NCBI GenBank assembly: GCA_026421205.1
Contig: JAPKBM010000005.1
Coordinates: 25,754 to 89,753, forward strand
Source: Planctomycetota bacterium
GTDB lineage: Bacteria; Planctomycetota; UBA1135
Reading direction: 5' to 3'
DNA length: 64,000 nt
The notes below the pieces were generated by a model. The model was not told where the DNA came from. It did not search any database and saw only the letters and a list, made by a program, of their open reading frames with translations. The position numbers and the translations under genes are program-made. Numbering within the stretch: the stretch's first letter is position 1; each line of letters starts with the position of its first letter. Positions 48,785-58,791 of this stretch are shown here, in pieces.

Positions 48785-51700
48785 ATGAATCAGACACGCC
48801 TTCACCGTCTTCTCACCGTTGGCCTTTTGGCCCTCGTTTCCTTGCTCCCCGTGGCCTGTATCCCGGGCGGGTCTAACTTGGGTGGATCTTCTTCCGGCGC
48901 TGGTGGTGATTCTGAAGGAGGTGCTTTTTACCTAGAAACGGTGGAGTGGGGGCGTTTAGTAGATGTCGTGGATAGAGACGGGCAATTGGTTCAGACGGAT
49001 GTTGTTATTCGCGCAGAGTTGAGCTTGGCCGGAGACTATTCGCTTTCGAATAACCCGGTTACAGAAGCCGAGGTCTTAACCATTTTGAACTATGCACAGG
49101 TGGATGCCGGTTTTGATTCCTTATTCACTTCGGCGACTTCGGGATTAGATGGCATTTTGACCAAGGGTCCCAGTGACAACCAGCCGTACACCATGATTCC
49201 AAGGAACGCAGCCATGAAGCTGACCTTCTCTGCCCCGCTTGCGCAGAGCTCTGAGGAGGTGACCCAAGAAATGGTGCAGTTTTATATGGGCACGGACTAT
49301 TCAAGCCCTTTTCTTGGCCGCTTTTCCGTCCAGGAGAGCGTGGACGGATCTATGGGGATTCTTATCTTTGACCCCACGATTTCCGCTCGGCAATCGACGG
49401 ATTTGATTTTGCCTCATAACACCGTGGGCTTCCCGGCTTCTTTGGACAGCGTGGATGACAATTTCCTTTTGCGTTTGCCGACCAGGGCCGACCCCGTTGA
49501 TTTTCAGTCCGAAGTCTTGCGCGGCGCTTCCGGTGAGCGCTTATCGACTCAACTTGAGTCGGGTGAGCCTGTCACTTCCTCTCAGGCAGGGCATGATATT
49601 TTGGTGCGGAGCCTTCGAACGGGCAATGAAGCAGATCCTTATCACGGCTTCTTGAAAGATGTCACTCGCCCCAGCTTGTTAGGGGTTTTCGGTGTCACCA
49701 TTACCGCGTTGGTTTCCGACGGCACGGATTACTTGGTCACCTATGCATTAAATGACGCCGCCTGCCAGAACATTCAACCAAAGATTGGGGATACGTTTGA
49801 GGCCGAAGGAGATTCCGTTCTCTTGGTAATTTCGGCCGAAGATTGGACGGATCCTGGGGCTTACAACAGCCGGGTCACGCTCATTGACGGCCCACTTCCG
49901 TCACTTGTTCCCCAGTCCGCGCGTCTCTCCACGCGCTATTCCACGGCGGATGTGGCATTACAAACCTGTTACGTTCAGGTTTCACCCAATCCACTTACTG
50001 CACCAGCCCAAGGAACTTCTCAATATGCTTCCTTTTCAGTGCAGTTTGATGAGCCTGTGGATCCGGCTTCCGTCACTTCTATGAGAACCCTTGTTCTCAC
50101 TGCGTTTGAGGAAGTCAATTCATGGCCCAGTGAAGTCGCTCCTTTTCAGGCCCCAGACTTGATCAGTGGCACCGCGGGTTTCACATTAGAAACAGCAGGT
50201 GACTACATTGATCGTCAGCGCGGTTTCCACTTCATTCCAGACCAAAGTGCCATTTGGGGGGCAGGCACCGAGTTTGGCGGAAGAATTCACTTCGGCCCCA
50301 TTGAGGTTTCCAACGGTAGCCGAAGTTTTCTTCTCTTGCCCCAGGCCGGCCTTTCCAACCCAGACGGCGGGGGGATCCAGGCTTTTGCTTTGGCTCTTCG
50401 AGATGGCGCTGATGGCATTGTCGATTTAGCCGGAAACCCACTGGACTTTGCCCATTTCGTTGCGGGAAAAGATGGAGCTGCGGCCCCGGCCATGGCAATT
50501 TACCCAGACCCCGCCACACTGGACTCTACAAGTGTTGTTTATTTTGCACTCCTCGGCGGCGCAGCGGATGAAAATGGAGACGGCATGGCGGAGTACGGTG
50601 GGCAATTTACCGTGGGTCCTTCCACGATTACGGGCAGACCAATCCAGCACTTTTCTAGGACTTCGGACCGTGGCAATGAATACATTGGGGCCGCTCTTGC
50701 GGTTCCACCGGCAAACAACCCGTATGAGCCACTGACGCCTTTTGGCGCTGTGGTCATGACCCTTTGGCGTCCGGGAGACTTCGGTTTTGGTAGCCCTGCT
50801 CTCGGGAGTGCCTTTGAAGATCCGAATGAGTTCAACATGGACATTGAAGGCTTGTCTTGGGCACCTGTAAACGGGGTGATTCTTGATGAGAGTTACGCTC
50901 GGGTCTCCCTTGCTTTAAGTCACGCAAATAGCTTACCGGATGAAGCAATGACCCCGCAAGGTCAAGCGGTTTACCCGCTATCAGGACTTACTAGTGCGCG
51001 TGCATTTGACGAAAATATTTTAGGTTGGGATGTCGGGGTTACGGAAGAGCTGATTTTTGATGGATCTTATGCCTTGCGTAACATCAATAATTACGTTGCG
51101 GATTCAGGCACAACCATGCTTCCATGGCCTGAGTTCAATCAAACATACACTTGGCGAGATACAGGTTACGAGTCAGACTTGTTCGGCACCCCGTCCGGAA
51201 CGGACAGTCCTGGGTCCCCACCAACCAATCAGCAGTCTTCGGATTCGAGTGGGTTTCTTTACCCAATTTGGGAACCTGGTAGCGTGCCGTCTGTCGGTCT
51301 TTCTTTGCTTGCACGTTTCCGTTGTTACCCTGCTTCCCAGGTCTCAGTTTCACAAAACCAATTCCAAGTGTCTCAAATGGTGACCAACTCAGCGCTTCCT
51401 GGTTGGAGAGCATTCTCAGCTGGTGGGGTTGATTCCGGTGCGGTGGAACACCTGGTGATTCCAGACGTTGAAGGGAATAATGGGACGTGGCCATCCGGGG
51501 GTTGGACGGGAGGAGCGATCACCCCACCGGTGGACAACTTGGTGTACTGGTCTCAAGCAGACTTTGTAGTCAAGGTGTCTCGTGTCTACACACACTGGTT
51601 TGCACTAGGTGGCACACTGATTCCTGGAGGGTTCCACGGAATGACCCTGGAGCCGGCTTTTCCTTATCAATTGCCAGAGACTGAAGTGCTCGTGGAATTC

Positions 51701-51970
51701 CGTGGTTCCTTCGCGGTGACACATGGAGGCGTGGACCCAACAACGAACCCCAGTGCCTTGACAGATGCTGCAAGTCAATTTGACTACTACGGCGAAGACG
51801 ACGGTATGGGTGCCGTCAGTGACACAGGTCCTTGGACGACGGATTTCGCCGACCTTGAATTGAACGGTGCTACGGCATACAACTTTTTCCAAATACGCTT
51901 GACCTTCGTTGCGGATGAAACGACCGACTCAATGGCGGAAATGGATGGCCTCGGTATTGCGTATGACTAG
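48785..51970 (+). CDS. Large secreted lipoprotein with SbsA-type Ig-like regions (paralog A)
   Basis: Lipobox LLPVAC; 1061 aa; homologous along its length to the next ORF. Confidence 0.75.
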   Translation: MNQTRLHRLLTVGLLALVSLLPVACIPGGSNLGGSSSGAGGDSEGGAFYLETVEWGRLVDVVDRDGQLVQTDVVIRAELSLAGDYSLSNNPVTEAEVLTILNYAQVDAGFDSLFTSATSGLDGILTKGPSDNQPYTMIPRNAAMKLTFSAPLAQSSEEVTQEMVQFYMGTDYSSPFLGRFSVQESVDGSMGILIFDPTISARQSTDLILPHNTVGFPASLDSVDDNFLLRLPTRADPVDFQSEVLRGASGERLSTQLESGEPVTSSQAGHDILVRSLRTGNEADPYHGFLKDVTRPSLLGVFGVTITALVSDGTDYLVTYALNDAACQNIQPKIGDTFEAEGDSVLLVISAEDWTDPGAYNSRVTLIDGPLPSLVPQSARLSTRYSTADVALQTCYVQVSPNPLTAPAQGTSQYASFSVQFDEPVDPASVTSMRTLVLTAFEEVNSWPSEVAPFQAPDLISGTAGFTLETAGDYIDRQRGFHFIPDQSAIWGAGTEFGGRIHFGPIEVSNGSRSFLLLPQAGLSNPDGGGIQAFALALRDGADGIVDLAGNPLDFAHFVAGKDGAAAPAMAIYPDPATLDSTSVVYFALLGGAADENGDGMAEYGGQFTVGPSTITGRPIQHFSRTSDRGNEYIGAALAVPPANNPYEPLTPFGAVVMTLWRPGDFGFGSPALGSAFEDPNEFNMDIEGLSWAPVNGVILDESYARVSLALSHANSLPDEAMTPQGQAVYPLSGLTSARAFDENILGWDVGVTEELIFDGSYALRNINNYVADSGTTMLPWPEFNQTYTWRDTGYESDLFGTPSGTDSPGSPPTNQQSSDSSGFLYPIWEPGSVPSVGLSLLARFRCYPASQVSVSQNQFQVSQMVTNSALPGWRAFSAGGVDSGAVEHLVIPDVEGNNGTWPSGGWTGGAITPPVDNLVYWSQADFVVKVSRVYTHWFALGGTLIPGGFHGMTLEPAFPYQLPETEVLVEFRGSFAVTHGGVDPTTNPSALTDAASQFDYYGEDDGMGAVSDTGPWTTDFADLELNGATAYNFFQIRLTFVADETTDSMAEMDGLGIAYD

Positions 51971-51982
51971 CAACTAAACATT

Positions 51983-54900
51983 ATGCTTTTAAACCCCACA
52001 TCTCGGAACGTTTCCTGCCTCGCCCTGCTTTTGCTGTGCGTTCTTCCGGCAGGATCTTGCCTGCCAACGGGAGGCCTTGGCGGGGGTGACGGAAGCTTTG
52101 GGGGCGGGGCGGGCTTTGGGGAAATGCATTTGGAGGACGTTTTCTGGGGTCGCCTTGTTGACGTCATGGACGTAACAGGGATTATTGTCGAAAAAGATGT
52201 GGTTATCCGTGAGAGCCTTGTGACGGACGCCAATTACTCGTTGGCCAGAAACCCCATAACCGGGGCGGAGACAGTCGCCATCCAGGAGCCACACTTGAAT
52301 GGACTAGGACTCGAAAACCCGGTCTTTGCTTCTCTGCTGCGTGCAGCGCGCTATGGCTTGGTGGCTGTTCCGCCGAACGGGCCGGAAGCCAATGGTGTTT
52401 TTGCGCGGGTTGCTCGAAATGGCGTGATTCGTTTGGAGTTCAATGACTACCTGGACCCTTCCACGGTCAATCGCCAAACGGTGCAAGCAGTGTTGAACTT
52501 GGCCGTGTCCAACACCCGTTATATTGTGAAGCAAGGGGAAAACAGTGCCGGGGAGGCAATCGGCATCATTATTGTGGACCCCATAATTTCGGCTTATGAA
52601 TCCGCCGAAACGGGGCTTCCTGAGAATGGACTTGGGTTTTCAGAATCGGCAGACCAGTTAGCGGCTAATGGCTTACTCCGCATTCCCACGGTGCTGGAGC
52701 CCCTCTACGGCCAGACACAAATCCTCACAAATTTGGCCGGGAATCGAACCATTGGGTCAAGAACGCAAGACCCTGCGGAGTTGAGCGATGGCGGAAGCCC
52801 GGTCATCATTCGTGCGTTTCGCAGTGGCAATGGTGATGACCCATTCCGCGGCTTTATGGTGGATATGGAAAAGCCTTCGATTTTGGCTGAGCTTGACGTT
52901 GGGATTTCGTCAATTGCAGATTTAGGATCTGGCCTTTATGAGTTCAGCTACGGCATTGAGGCTGTTAACTGTCAAGGCATTTCTTCCAAAGTCGGTGATG
53001 TGCTTGAATTTGGGGACGCCATTGTGTTGGTCAGTGGTATTCTTGGTGCCAACCCTGCGGCACCATCTGAGGTACTTGTGTCCGGTGCATTGGCACAGGG
53101 CTCGCTTGTCGTCGGTGATTATTCTTCGAGCCCGCTTGTCTCAAAGTTACATACGCGGTACGCCGACGTGGATGCTCATTTGCAATATTGCTGGGTTCGT
53201 TTCACCGCGGCACCTCAAACCCTTCCGGCAGAAGAGGTCGACCCTTATGCCACGGTTGGGTTGCGCTTTACGGAGGCTGTCCTTCCGTCGTCGGTGAAGT
53301 CCTTGGGCACCATGGTGCTGCATACGTTTAATAGCGTGGCCACCATTGACTCTCCAGAGCCAAACTCGCGGCCCATTGACCCGATGGAGTCCACGGCGAC
53401 CTACATCGACCGCCTTTTAGGTTATGCAACATCTGGGACGGGCTCGGGGCGGATTTTCCTCGGCCCCATTGAAGCGGCCATGGACTCTCGTACTTTTATT
53501 CTGGCTCCATCGGCTGGAATATCTAATGTGAGTCTTGACCCAACCTTGTCCGTGGCCTTGGCGATTCGTGACGGAGCAACCGGCATTTTAGATTTAGCCG
53601 GCAACCCGTTGGATTTTTCCAAATTTGTTGCGGGGAGTCCAGGACAAGAGGCCCTGTTTTCTTTGGATCCTAGTATCCCACCTCCCGATTCTCGTTACTT
53701 TGCGCTACGCGTACTTGGCTTAGATGAAAACGGAGACGGACTGTCAGAGTACACGGGGCAATTCGGATTTGAGCCCGGAATTTTAAGAGGCCGCGCTCCA
53801 AGTCGTTTCAGTCGCTCGGCAGACATGTCTAACTTATACATTGGTCAGCGGGCGCCCTGGTCCAGTTCTATCATGACTCCGCTTACTCCGGCTGGGGCAG
53901 TCTTGATGACTTGTTGGGGTTACCACCATCTTGGCTTTGGTTTGACTTCGATTGCGGAGATGGATGTGGACGTAGAGGGAATGAACTGGAGTCCATTCGG
54001 GGCATTAGCTTTTAATGATGTGTTTGACCGATACTCTATTGCTTTGTCGCATAGTGAGCGCCTTCCCGATGATTACATCAATCCTTCTACAGGTTATCCA
54101 GATTACGATGCATCGGGCTTAAAGCGGAATGCCCTTTTTGACAAAAATACTCTTGGCTTTGCTGAGGGCTATTACGAGAAAATTGTGTTTGACACAAAGT
54201 ATGAAATTGACCCCGGACAGCTTTTTCAGTCTGAGCGAGGTTCTGCAATGTTGCCGTGGCCGGATTTTGAAACTACGTACACATGGCGTGACACTTCTTT
54301 TCCGGAGGACCTCGTAGGGACGCACCCGGATAAAAGTGTGGGGGTTCCCCCTGCCGTGACCAGTCAAGTCCCGTATTGGTCTGCGGGGCAAGTTCCTTCG
54401 GCAGGATTGCCTTTGCTGGCACGCTTTCGCTCTTACCCAAGTATGGACAGGCCGGGGCCGAATGGTTTCCAGGTTCAAATCATGGTCCCTTCTTCAAACC
54501 GGCCTGTCTTTCGTATTTTCTCTTATGGGGGAAATGGAGGCGCACTCGTGGTTCCGGACGTCGGAGATTCTGGGACAAAGCCTACGGGTGGGCTTTTGTC
54601 CAATGGGGGCGGCGTGCAAAATGGTTATGGTCCGGAACTTTATTGGCAACAAATTGATTTTGTGGTGCGCGTTTCTCGTGTTTATACCCACTGGTTCTCC
54701 TTTGGTGGCGTATTGGAGTCTGTGGCCAGCCAAGTCGTTGACCCTTTTGAGCAATTAGGGGACGCCGAATTTCTTGTCGAATGGCGAGGGTCCGAGATGA
54801 TTGATGTCGTTAATTGTGAAGCACAGGACCAAAAATCCCTCATGAATGATGCTTCCTCGCAAATTGACTATTACGGTGAGTTTTTAGGGTCCCCGATCCA

Positions 54901-55099
54901 CTACGATCGTCTGGCGGGCGCCCCTAACCCGTCTTGCGGCACGTTAAGTGCACCTTCTCCGTGGACGGCAGACCCCACGGCTCTGGCAGCCGAAGCAAAA
55001 TGGCAATTCTTTCAACTCCGTTTTACATTCGTCTCCGACATAGAAAACAACATTGAAGCTGAAATGGATGCATACGGCTTTGCTTGGACGATTCAGTAA
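51983..55099 (+). CDS. Large secreted lipoprotein (paralog B)
   Basis: Lipobox LPAGSC; shares WGRLVDV, DLAGNPLDF, DENGDG, MLPWP.F..TYTWRDT, VSRVYTHWF with paralog A. Confidence 0.75.
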   Translation: MLLNPTSRNVSCLALLLLCVLPAGSCLPTGGLGGGDGSFGGGAGFGEMHLEDVFWGRLVDVMDVTGIIVEKDVVIRESLVTDANYSLARNPITGAETVAIQEPHLNGLGLENPVFASLLRAARYGLVAVPPNGPEANGVFARVARNGVIRLEFNDYLDPSTVNRQTVQAVLNLAVSNTRYIVKQGENSAGEAIGIIIVDPIISAYESAETGLPENGLGFSESADQLAANGLLRIPTVLEPLYGQTQILTNLAGNRTIGSRTQDPAELSDGGSPVIIRAFRSGNGDDPFRGFMVDMEKPSILAELDVGISSIADLGSGLYEFSYGIEAVNCQGISSKVGDVLEFGDAIVLVSGILGANPAAPSEVLVSGALAQGSLVVGDYSSSPLVSKLHTRYADVDAHLQYCWVRFTAAPQTLPAEEVDPYATVGLRFTEAVLPSSVKSLGTMVLHTFNSVATIDSPEPNSRPIDPMESTATYIDRLLGYATSGTGSGRIFLGPIEAAMDSRTFILAPSAGISNVSLDPTLSVALAIRDGATGILDLAGNPLDFSKFVAGSPGQEALFSLDPSIPPPDSRYFALRVLGLDENGDGLSEYTGQFGFEPGILRGRAPSRFSRSADMSNLYIGQRAPWSSSIMTPLTPAGAVLMTCWGYHHLGFGLTSIAEMDVDVEGMNWSPFGALAFNDVFDRYSIALSHSERLPDDYINPSTGYPDYDASGLKRNALFDKNTLGFAEGYYEKIVFDTKYEIDPGQLFQSERGSAMLPWPDFETTYTWRDTSFPEDLVGTHPDKSVGVPPAVTSQVPYWSAGQVPSAGLPLLARFRSYPSMDRPGPNGFQVQIMVPSSNRPVFRIFSYGGNGGALVVPDVGDSGTKPTGGLLSNGGGVQNGYGPELYWQQIDFVVRVSRVYTHWFSFGGVLESVASQVVDPFEQLGDAEFLVEWRGSEMIDVVNCEAQDQKSLMNDASSQIDYYGEFLGSPIHYDRLAGAPNPSCGTLSAPSPWTADPTALAAEAKWQFFQLRFTFVSDIENNIEAEMDAYGFAWTIQ

Positions 55100-58000
55100 T
55101 GAAAATGATGACACACTTTTTTCGCGCTCTCCTTCTTTTGCCCCTCATCCTTTTTGTGGGGTGCTTTGCAAAGGAAGTGGATAACCCATTTTCGGGTGAT
55201 TTTTCGGTTCAAACAGTCACCGTAGAAAACAATGATACTTGGCAGTTAAATCGCCCTATCGTTTTCATTTTTAATCACCCCATTGATCCAGCCAGTGTGA
55301 CTTTTGGGTCGGTGATTTTGAAACCAGTAAGTTCTGAGGTTCTGGCTTATCCCGTTACGGGCCAGTTTGAAGTCGGAGGAGAAGATGACCGTTCTCTGAC
55401 TTTTGTGCCAGCTTGCCCCACCAATGAGACCAACGACAATGGCGGTTTTATTCCTGGAGGCTATGAGTACCAGCTCATCATTCCGACCCTGCAAAACGGT
55501 TTGGGGGAAACGGTCCTCCGTGATCATGAAGGACGCCCTCTTTCTGTGGGCCTTACCCGGGTGTTTTTCACCCCTGTTCTTGAGGAGCCCCTATTTATTG
55601 ACACGGTGGTCGGCCCACCAAAGTTTATTGAAGCGGACCTATCGAAGAATATAGTTCCTTGGACCTCGCCCGAGGGGCTCAATCTTTTCACCTACCCGGA
55701 TTCGGATTTTGTGGTCGTTTTTGATCAACCGATTGACACTTCGGCATCAAATCTCAACACGGACCGGCTGTACATTCTTTTTTCTGAGACGGACGGGACC
55801 ACTTTTCCTGTGACGAATAAGATTTCTGGCGAGTGGCTTGTGATTGATAATTGTTCTGTTGTTGGTCCTAGTGTTCGTTTTCGTGCTTCTGGACCTCTTC
55901 CTCCCGACAGGGCCTTTCAGTTGGTGATGACCACCAGTTTTGAAGATTTATCTGGAGAGCGCAATAACGTGAACCAGACAGAAGAGGACTCCCGTGCTAC
56001 GCCAACTTCTCTTACCGACATTTTTTCGGACACACAAACTTGGGCCTCCACGGTTGCTTTTGATGAATTTCAAGAGGACTTTGAAAACACACTGAATATT
56101 GATTTGACCGCCGGTGTGCAAACTCCTTTGGTGGATTTTGGCAATGGATTTGTTCAGGCCTCGTTTGACTTCCCCTACTCCGGTGAGATTGACCCTTTGA
56201 CGGATAATTTGGTCGTCTCCAGCGGAGATTTCCACGTATTAGGCACCAACGGAAATTTTTCATATCAAGACTCTGATGGAAGCTTCTTTACTTTGGTTGA
56301 TGGCCTGCTCAAGGTTCATAATTTGACGATTGCAGCAGGCGGAACTCTAAAAGGTGAGGGGACCAACCCCCTTATTGTCTACGCAACGGGAACGGTCACA
56401 ATTGCAGGTACCTTAGATGCGGGCGGGAATGATGCCCAAAGCCCTGCGCCCTTGGGCCACCCGGAGATTGTTGAAGCGGGCGCCTTGGGGCATTGTGGTG
56501 GAGGAAATGGTGGATCCGCTTCTCAAGAAACAGATAAAGAAACTCTTCAAGCAGAAAATGGCCAAGGGGCCTTTGGTGCTTCTTCTGGAGGAGGTATTGG
56601 CGGAGAGGGTGGCGTTCAGCAAATCCAAGGGGTGATGGATTTGTTCACTCCGGTCGGAGAGGGCGAAACTTGGGACGGCATGTCTTTGGTTGGGAGTGGC
56701 AATATGAACTATCTACTTGCTGCAGGCGGTGGAGGTGGAGCTTTTGCTTTGACCCAGAACCAGGCGGTTCAATGGGCCCGCTGGTCGGACAGCCAAAGCC
56801 TTTTTGTCTGGGACAATGGATTCTCTGTTCTTTATGATGACCATGGCCCGGATAATCGCCCAGATCTTCACCTAACGCTGGATTTGACTCAGCCGGAATT
56901 CCAAGGCGCTGAAGCCGGACTAAGAGGAAGTTCGTACGATTCGGACAACCCTTTCCATAACACGGCAAATGAGACTGCTGGCGGACCTGTTCCCGCGGGT
57001 GTTTACGGGATGAAAGACGGCATTATGGATCAGCTCGCAGAGGATCAAGCCAGTGGCTGGGACCCTTCTCCTGATGCGGGTGTCTCCACCTTTAATCCAG
57101 GGCACTCTTCTGATGGCCCCGATGGTGGATCTGGTGGTTCATCTCCTTTTCAAGATGGGCTCGCTAACGATTACTGGGGGAAACGGGTTTCCACAACCGG
57201 TGCGGTTGTGGACGGAGAGCTGACCATGGCTTGGGCTGGTGGCGGCGGAGGTGGAGGGGGCGATCTTTCAGTTGTGGAGAGAGAGATTTGGGATAGCAAT
57301 GTGAATGGCATATTTGATGCGCCTGACGAACTTTTCCCTATGATGACAAATTTCCCTGACCCGGATTTTCCGGCCATGTCGGGTTTCCCTTACGGGTGGA
57401 CCCGGGCCTACTTCAAGGGCGCTGCAGGCGGCGGCGGCGGCGGACAACTCCTACTTTTTGCCCTCGGTGAGATTGTTCTTGCAGACACCACGGTGCTCAA
57501 AGTGAATGGTGGCTGTGGCGCAGGAGGAGAACATGCTTTATTTGCCTATAACCAAGTTTCCGGCTCTGGTGGCGGTGCTGGGGGGCATATGGTCTTGCAC
57601 TCCAATACTGGACTGAATCTTGAAAACATTTCGGTGGGAACTCCCGCCGATATTGCGGAATTCCTAACTTATGACTTCCCCTTGATGCAAGCCATTGGTG
57701 GTCGGCGAGGGTGGTCGGCAACGTCATTGGGAATGACAGGAACGCACGCTACATCTGGAGACGGCAATTCGGATTATATGGCCGGTCGTGGAGGTGCTGG
57801 AGCAAACGGCGTGATTCAAATTCACGTGCCGAATCCAGGAGCGGATATCTCTTTTCATCCCAATGTTGCAGCCGGGATTGCAGCCTACGTAGCTGACGGG
57901 GGGGGGACTTCGGATTATGTCAACACAGATAGAATGGAACAGGTCTTGGGCGTTTTTTCTAGCCCATCTCCTGTTGTCTGTGTTCCTTTCTTTGATTCTG

Positions 58001-58746
58001 AGTCGATGCTTCAGAGTAACTGGCTGGATTCAGGCACGGCACTTCTTCGTCGATCTGACGCAGTTGCCCCGGAGTTCTATCCAAGATGGTCGGGGCAGAA
58101 TATTTCCATGGCCGGTCTCGACGGGGATGGCCGCGTGACCAAATCTGGGGCCAACATAGCAGTTGGGACCATGGTTGCCTTTGGATCAAGCGGTACCACC
58201 GTGGATGCCTATGAGGTGCTTGTGCCCAATATTTCGACCAAACTCCAGGACCCATCTTTTGAGCCGTGCCTTGCTAATCCGCACATCCTCATTGGCTACG
58301 ACTACGTCACCGATCCAGGCACGCCTTTCGTTGCACAGTACTATGAGATCGCTGCAGCGACTTATGACGAAGCTACGGATACCATGACTTTGATCATAGG
58401 TTCTGAGGATGGCCCTATTCCTGGTGCAGGAGCTTCATGGGCCATTGCGCAAAAATTCTTCCGTTTTGATACAGCCGATGTCAAAGACACTCTTCCTGCT
58501 TTGGGGTATGCCAAGGTTGAATTTAGGGGTGCAGACGAATTGGGAGCAGATCCTACAACGGGAGTCTTTTGGTCGGGTCAAAATATTCCTGGCGTGCCCA
58601 CTGACTGGACCACGGACTTAGCAGATCTTGAAGGCAAGCGCTTCTTCCAGTACCGCATTAGTTTTGACATCGCAGAATCCGGCGGTCTTTCCGCCTCTTC
58701 GCCGCGGCCCAAACTGAAGTACTTCAAAATTCCGTACGGCTGGTAA
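55099..58746 (+). CDS. Large glycine-rich secreted lipoprotein (Ig-like plus Gly-rich repeats)
   Basis: Lipobox LFVGC; NHPIDPASVTFGSV Ig-like; Gly runs GGGGGAF, GGGGGGGGDLS, AAGGGGGGQLLL; C-terminus resembles paralogs A and B. Confidence 0.72.
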   Translation: MKMMTHFFRALLLLPLILFVGCFAKEVDNPFSGDFSVQTVTVENNDTWQLNRPIVFIFNHPIDPASVTFGSVILKPVSSEVLAYPVTGQFEVGGEDDRSLTFVPACPTNETNDNGGFIPGGYEYQLIIPTLQNGLGETVLRDHEGRPLSVGLTRVFFTPVLEEPLFIDTVVGPPKFIEADLSKNIVPWTSPEGLNLFTYPDSDFVVVFDQPIDTSASNLNTDRLYILFSETDGTTFPVTNKISGEWLVIDNCSVVGPSVRFRASGPLPPDRAFQLVMTTSFEDLSGERNNVNQTEEDSRATPTSLTDIFSDTQTWASTVAFDEFQEDFENTLNIDLTAGVQTPLVDFGNGFVQASFDFPYSGEIDPLTDNLVVSSGDFHVLGTNGNFSYQDSDGSFFTLVDGLLKVHNLTIAAGGTLKGEGTNPLIVYATGTVTIAGTLDAGGNDAQSPAPLGHPEIVEAGALGHCGGGNGGSASQETDKETLQAENGQGAFGASSGGGIGGEGGVQQIQGVMDLFTPVGEGETWDGMSLVGSGNMNYLLAAGGGGGAFALTQNQAVQWARWSDSQSLFVWDNGFSVLYDDHGPDNRPDLHLTLDLTQPEFQGAEAGLRGSSYDSDNPFHNTANETAGGPVPAGVYGMKDGIMDQLAEDQASGWDPSPDAGVSTFNPGHSSDGPDGGSGGSSPFQDGLANDYWGKRVSTTGAVVDGELTMAWAGGGGGGGGDLSVVEREIWDSNVNGIFDAPDELFPMMTNFPDPDFPAMSGFPYGWTRAYFKGAAGGGGGGQLLLFALGEIVLADTTVLKVNGGCGAGGEHALFAYNQVSGSGGGAGGHMVLHSNTGLNLENISVGTPADIAEFLTYDFPLMQAIGGRRGWSATSLGMTGTHATSGDGNSDYMAGRGGAGANGVIQIHVPNPGADISFHPNVAAGIAAYVADGGGTSDYVNTDRMEQVLGVFSSPSPVVCVPFFDSESMLQSNWLDSGTALLRRSDAVAPEFYPRWSGQNISMAGLDGDGRVTKSGANIAVGTMVAFGSSGTTVDAYEVLVPNISTKLQDPSFEPCLANPHILIGYDYVTDPGTPFVAQYYEIAAATYDEATDTMTLIIGSEDGPIPGAGASWAIAQKFFRFDTADVKDTLPALGYAKVEFRGADELGADPTTGVFWSGQNIPGVPTDWTTDLADLEGKRFFQYRISFDIAESGGLSASSPRPKLKYFKIPYGW

Positions 58747-58791
58747 TCTGTTCCCTTGATTTCCGGCCCCGCGTAGACGCACAATACCAAG

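Noticed and set aside
57171-57377. Minus-strand ORF with proline run (SPPPPPPPAQAM)
   Set aside because: Antisense of the glycine-codon run in the large lipoprotein.
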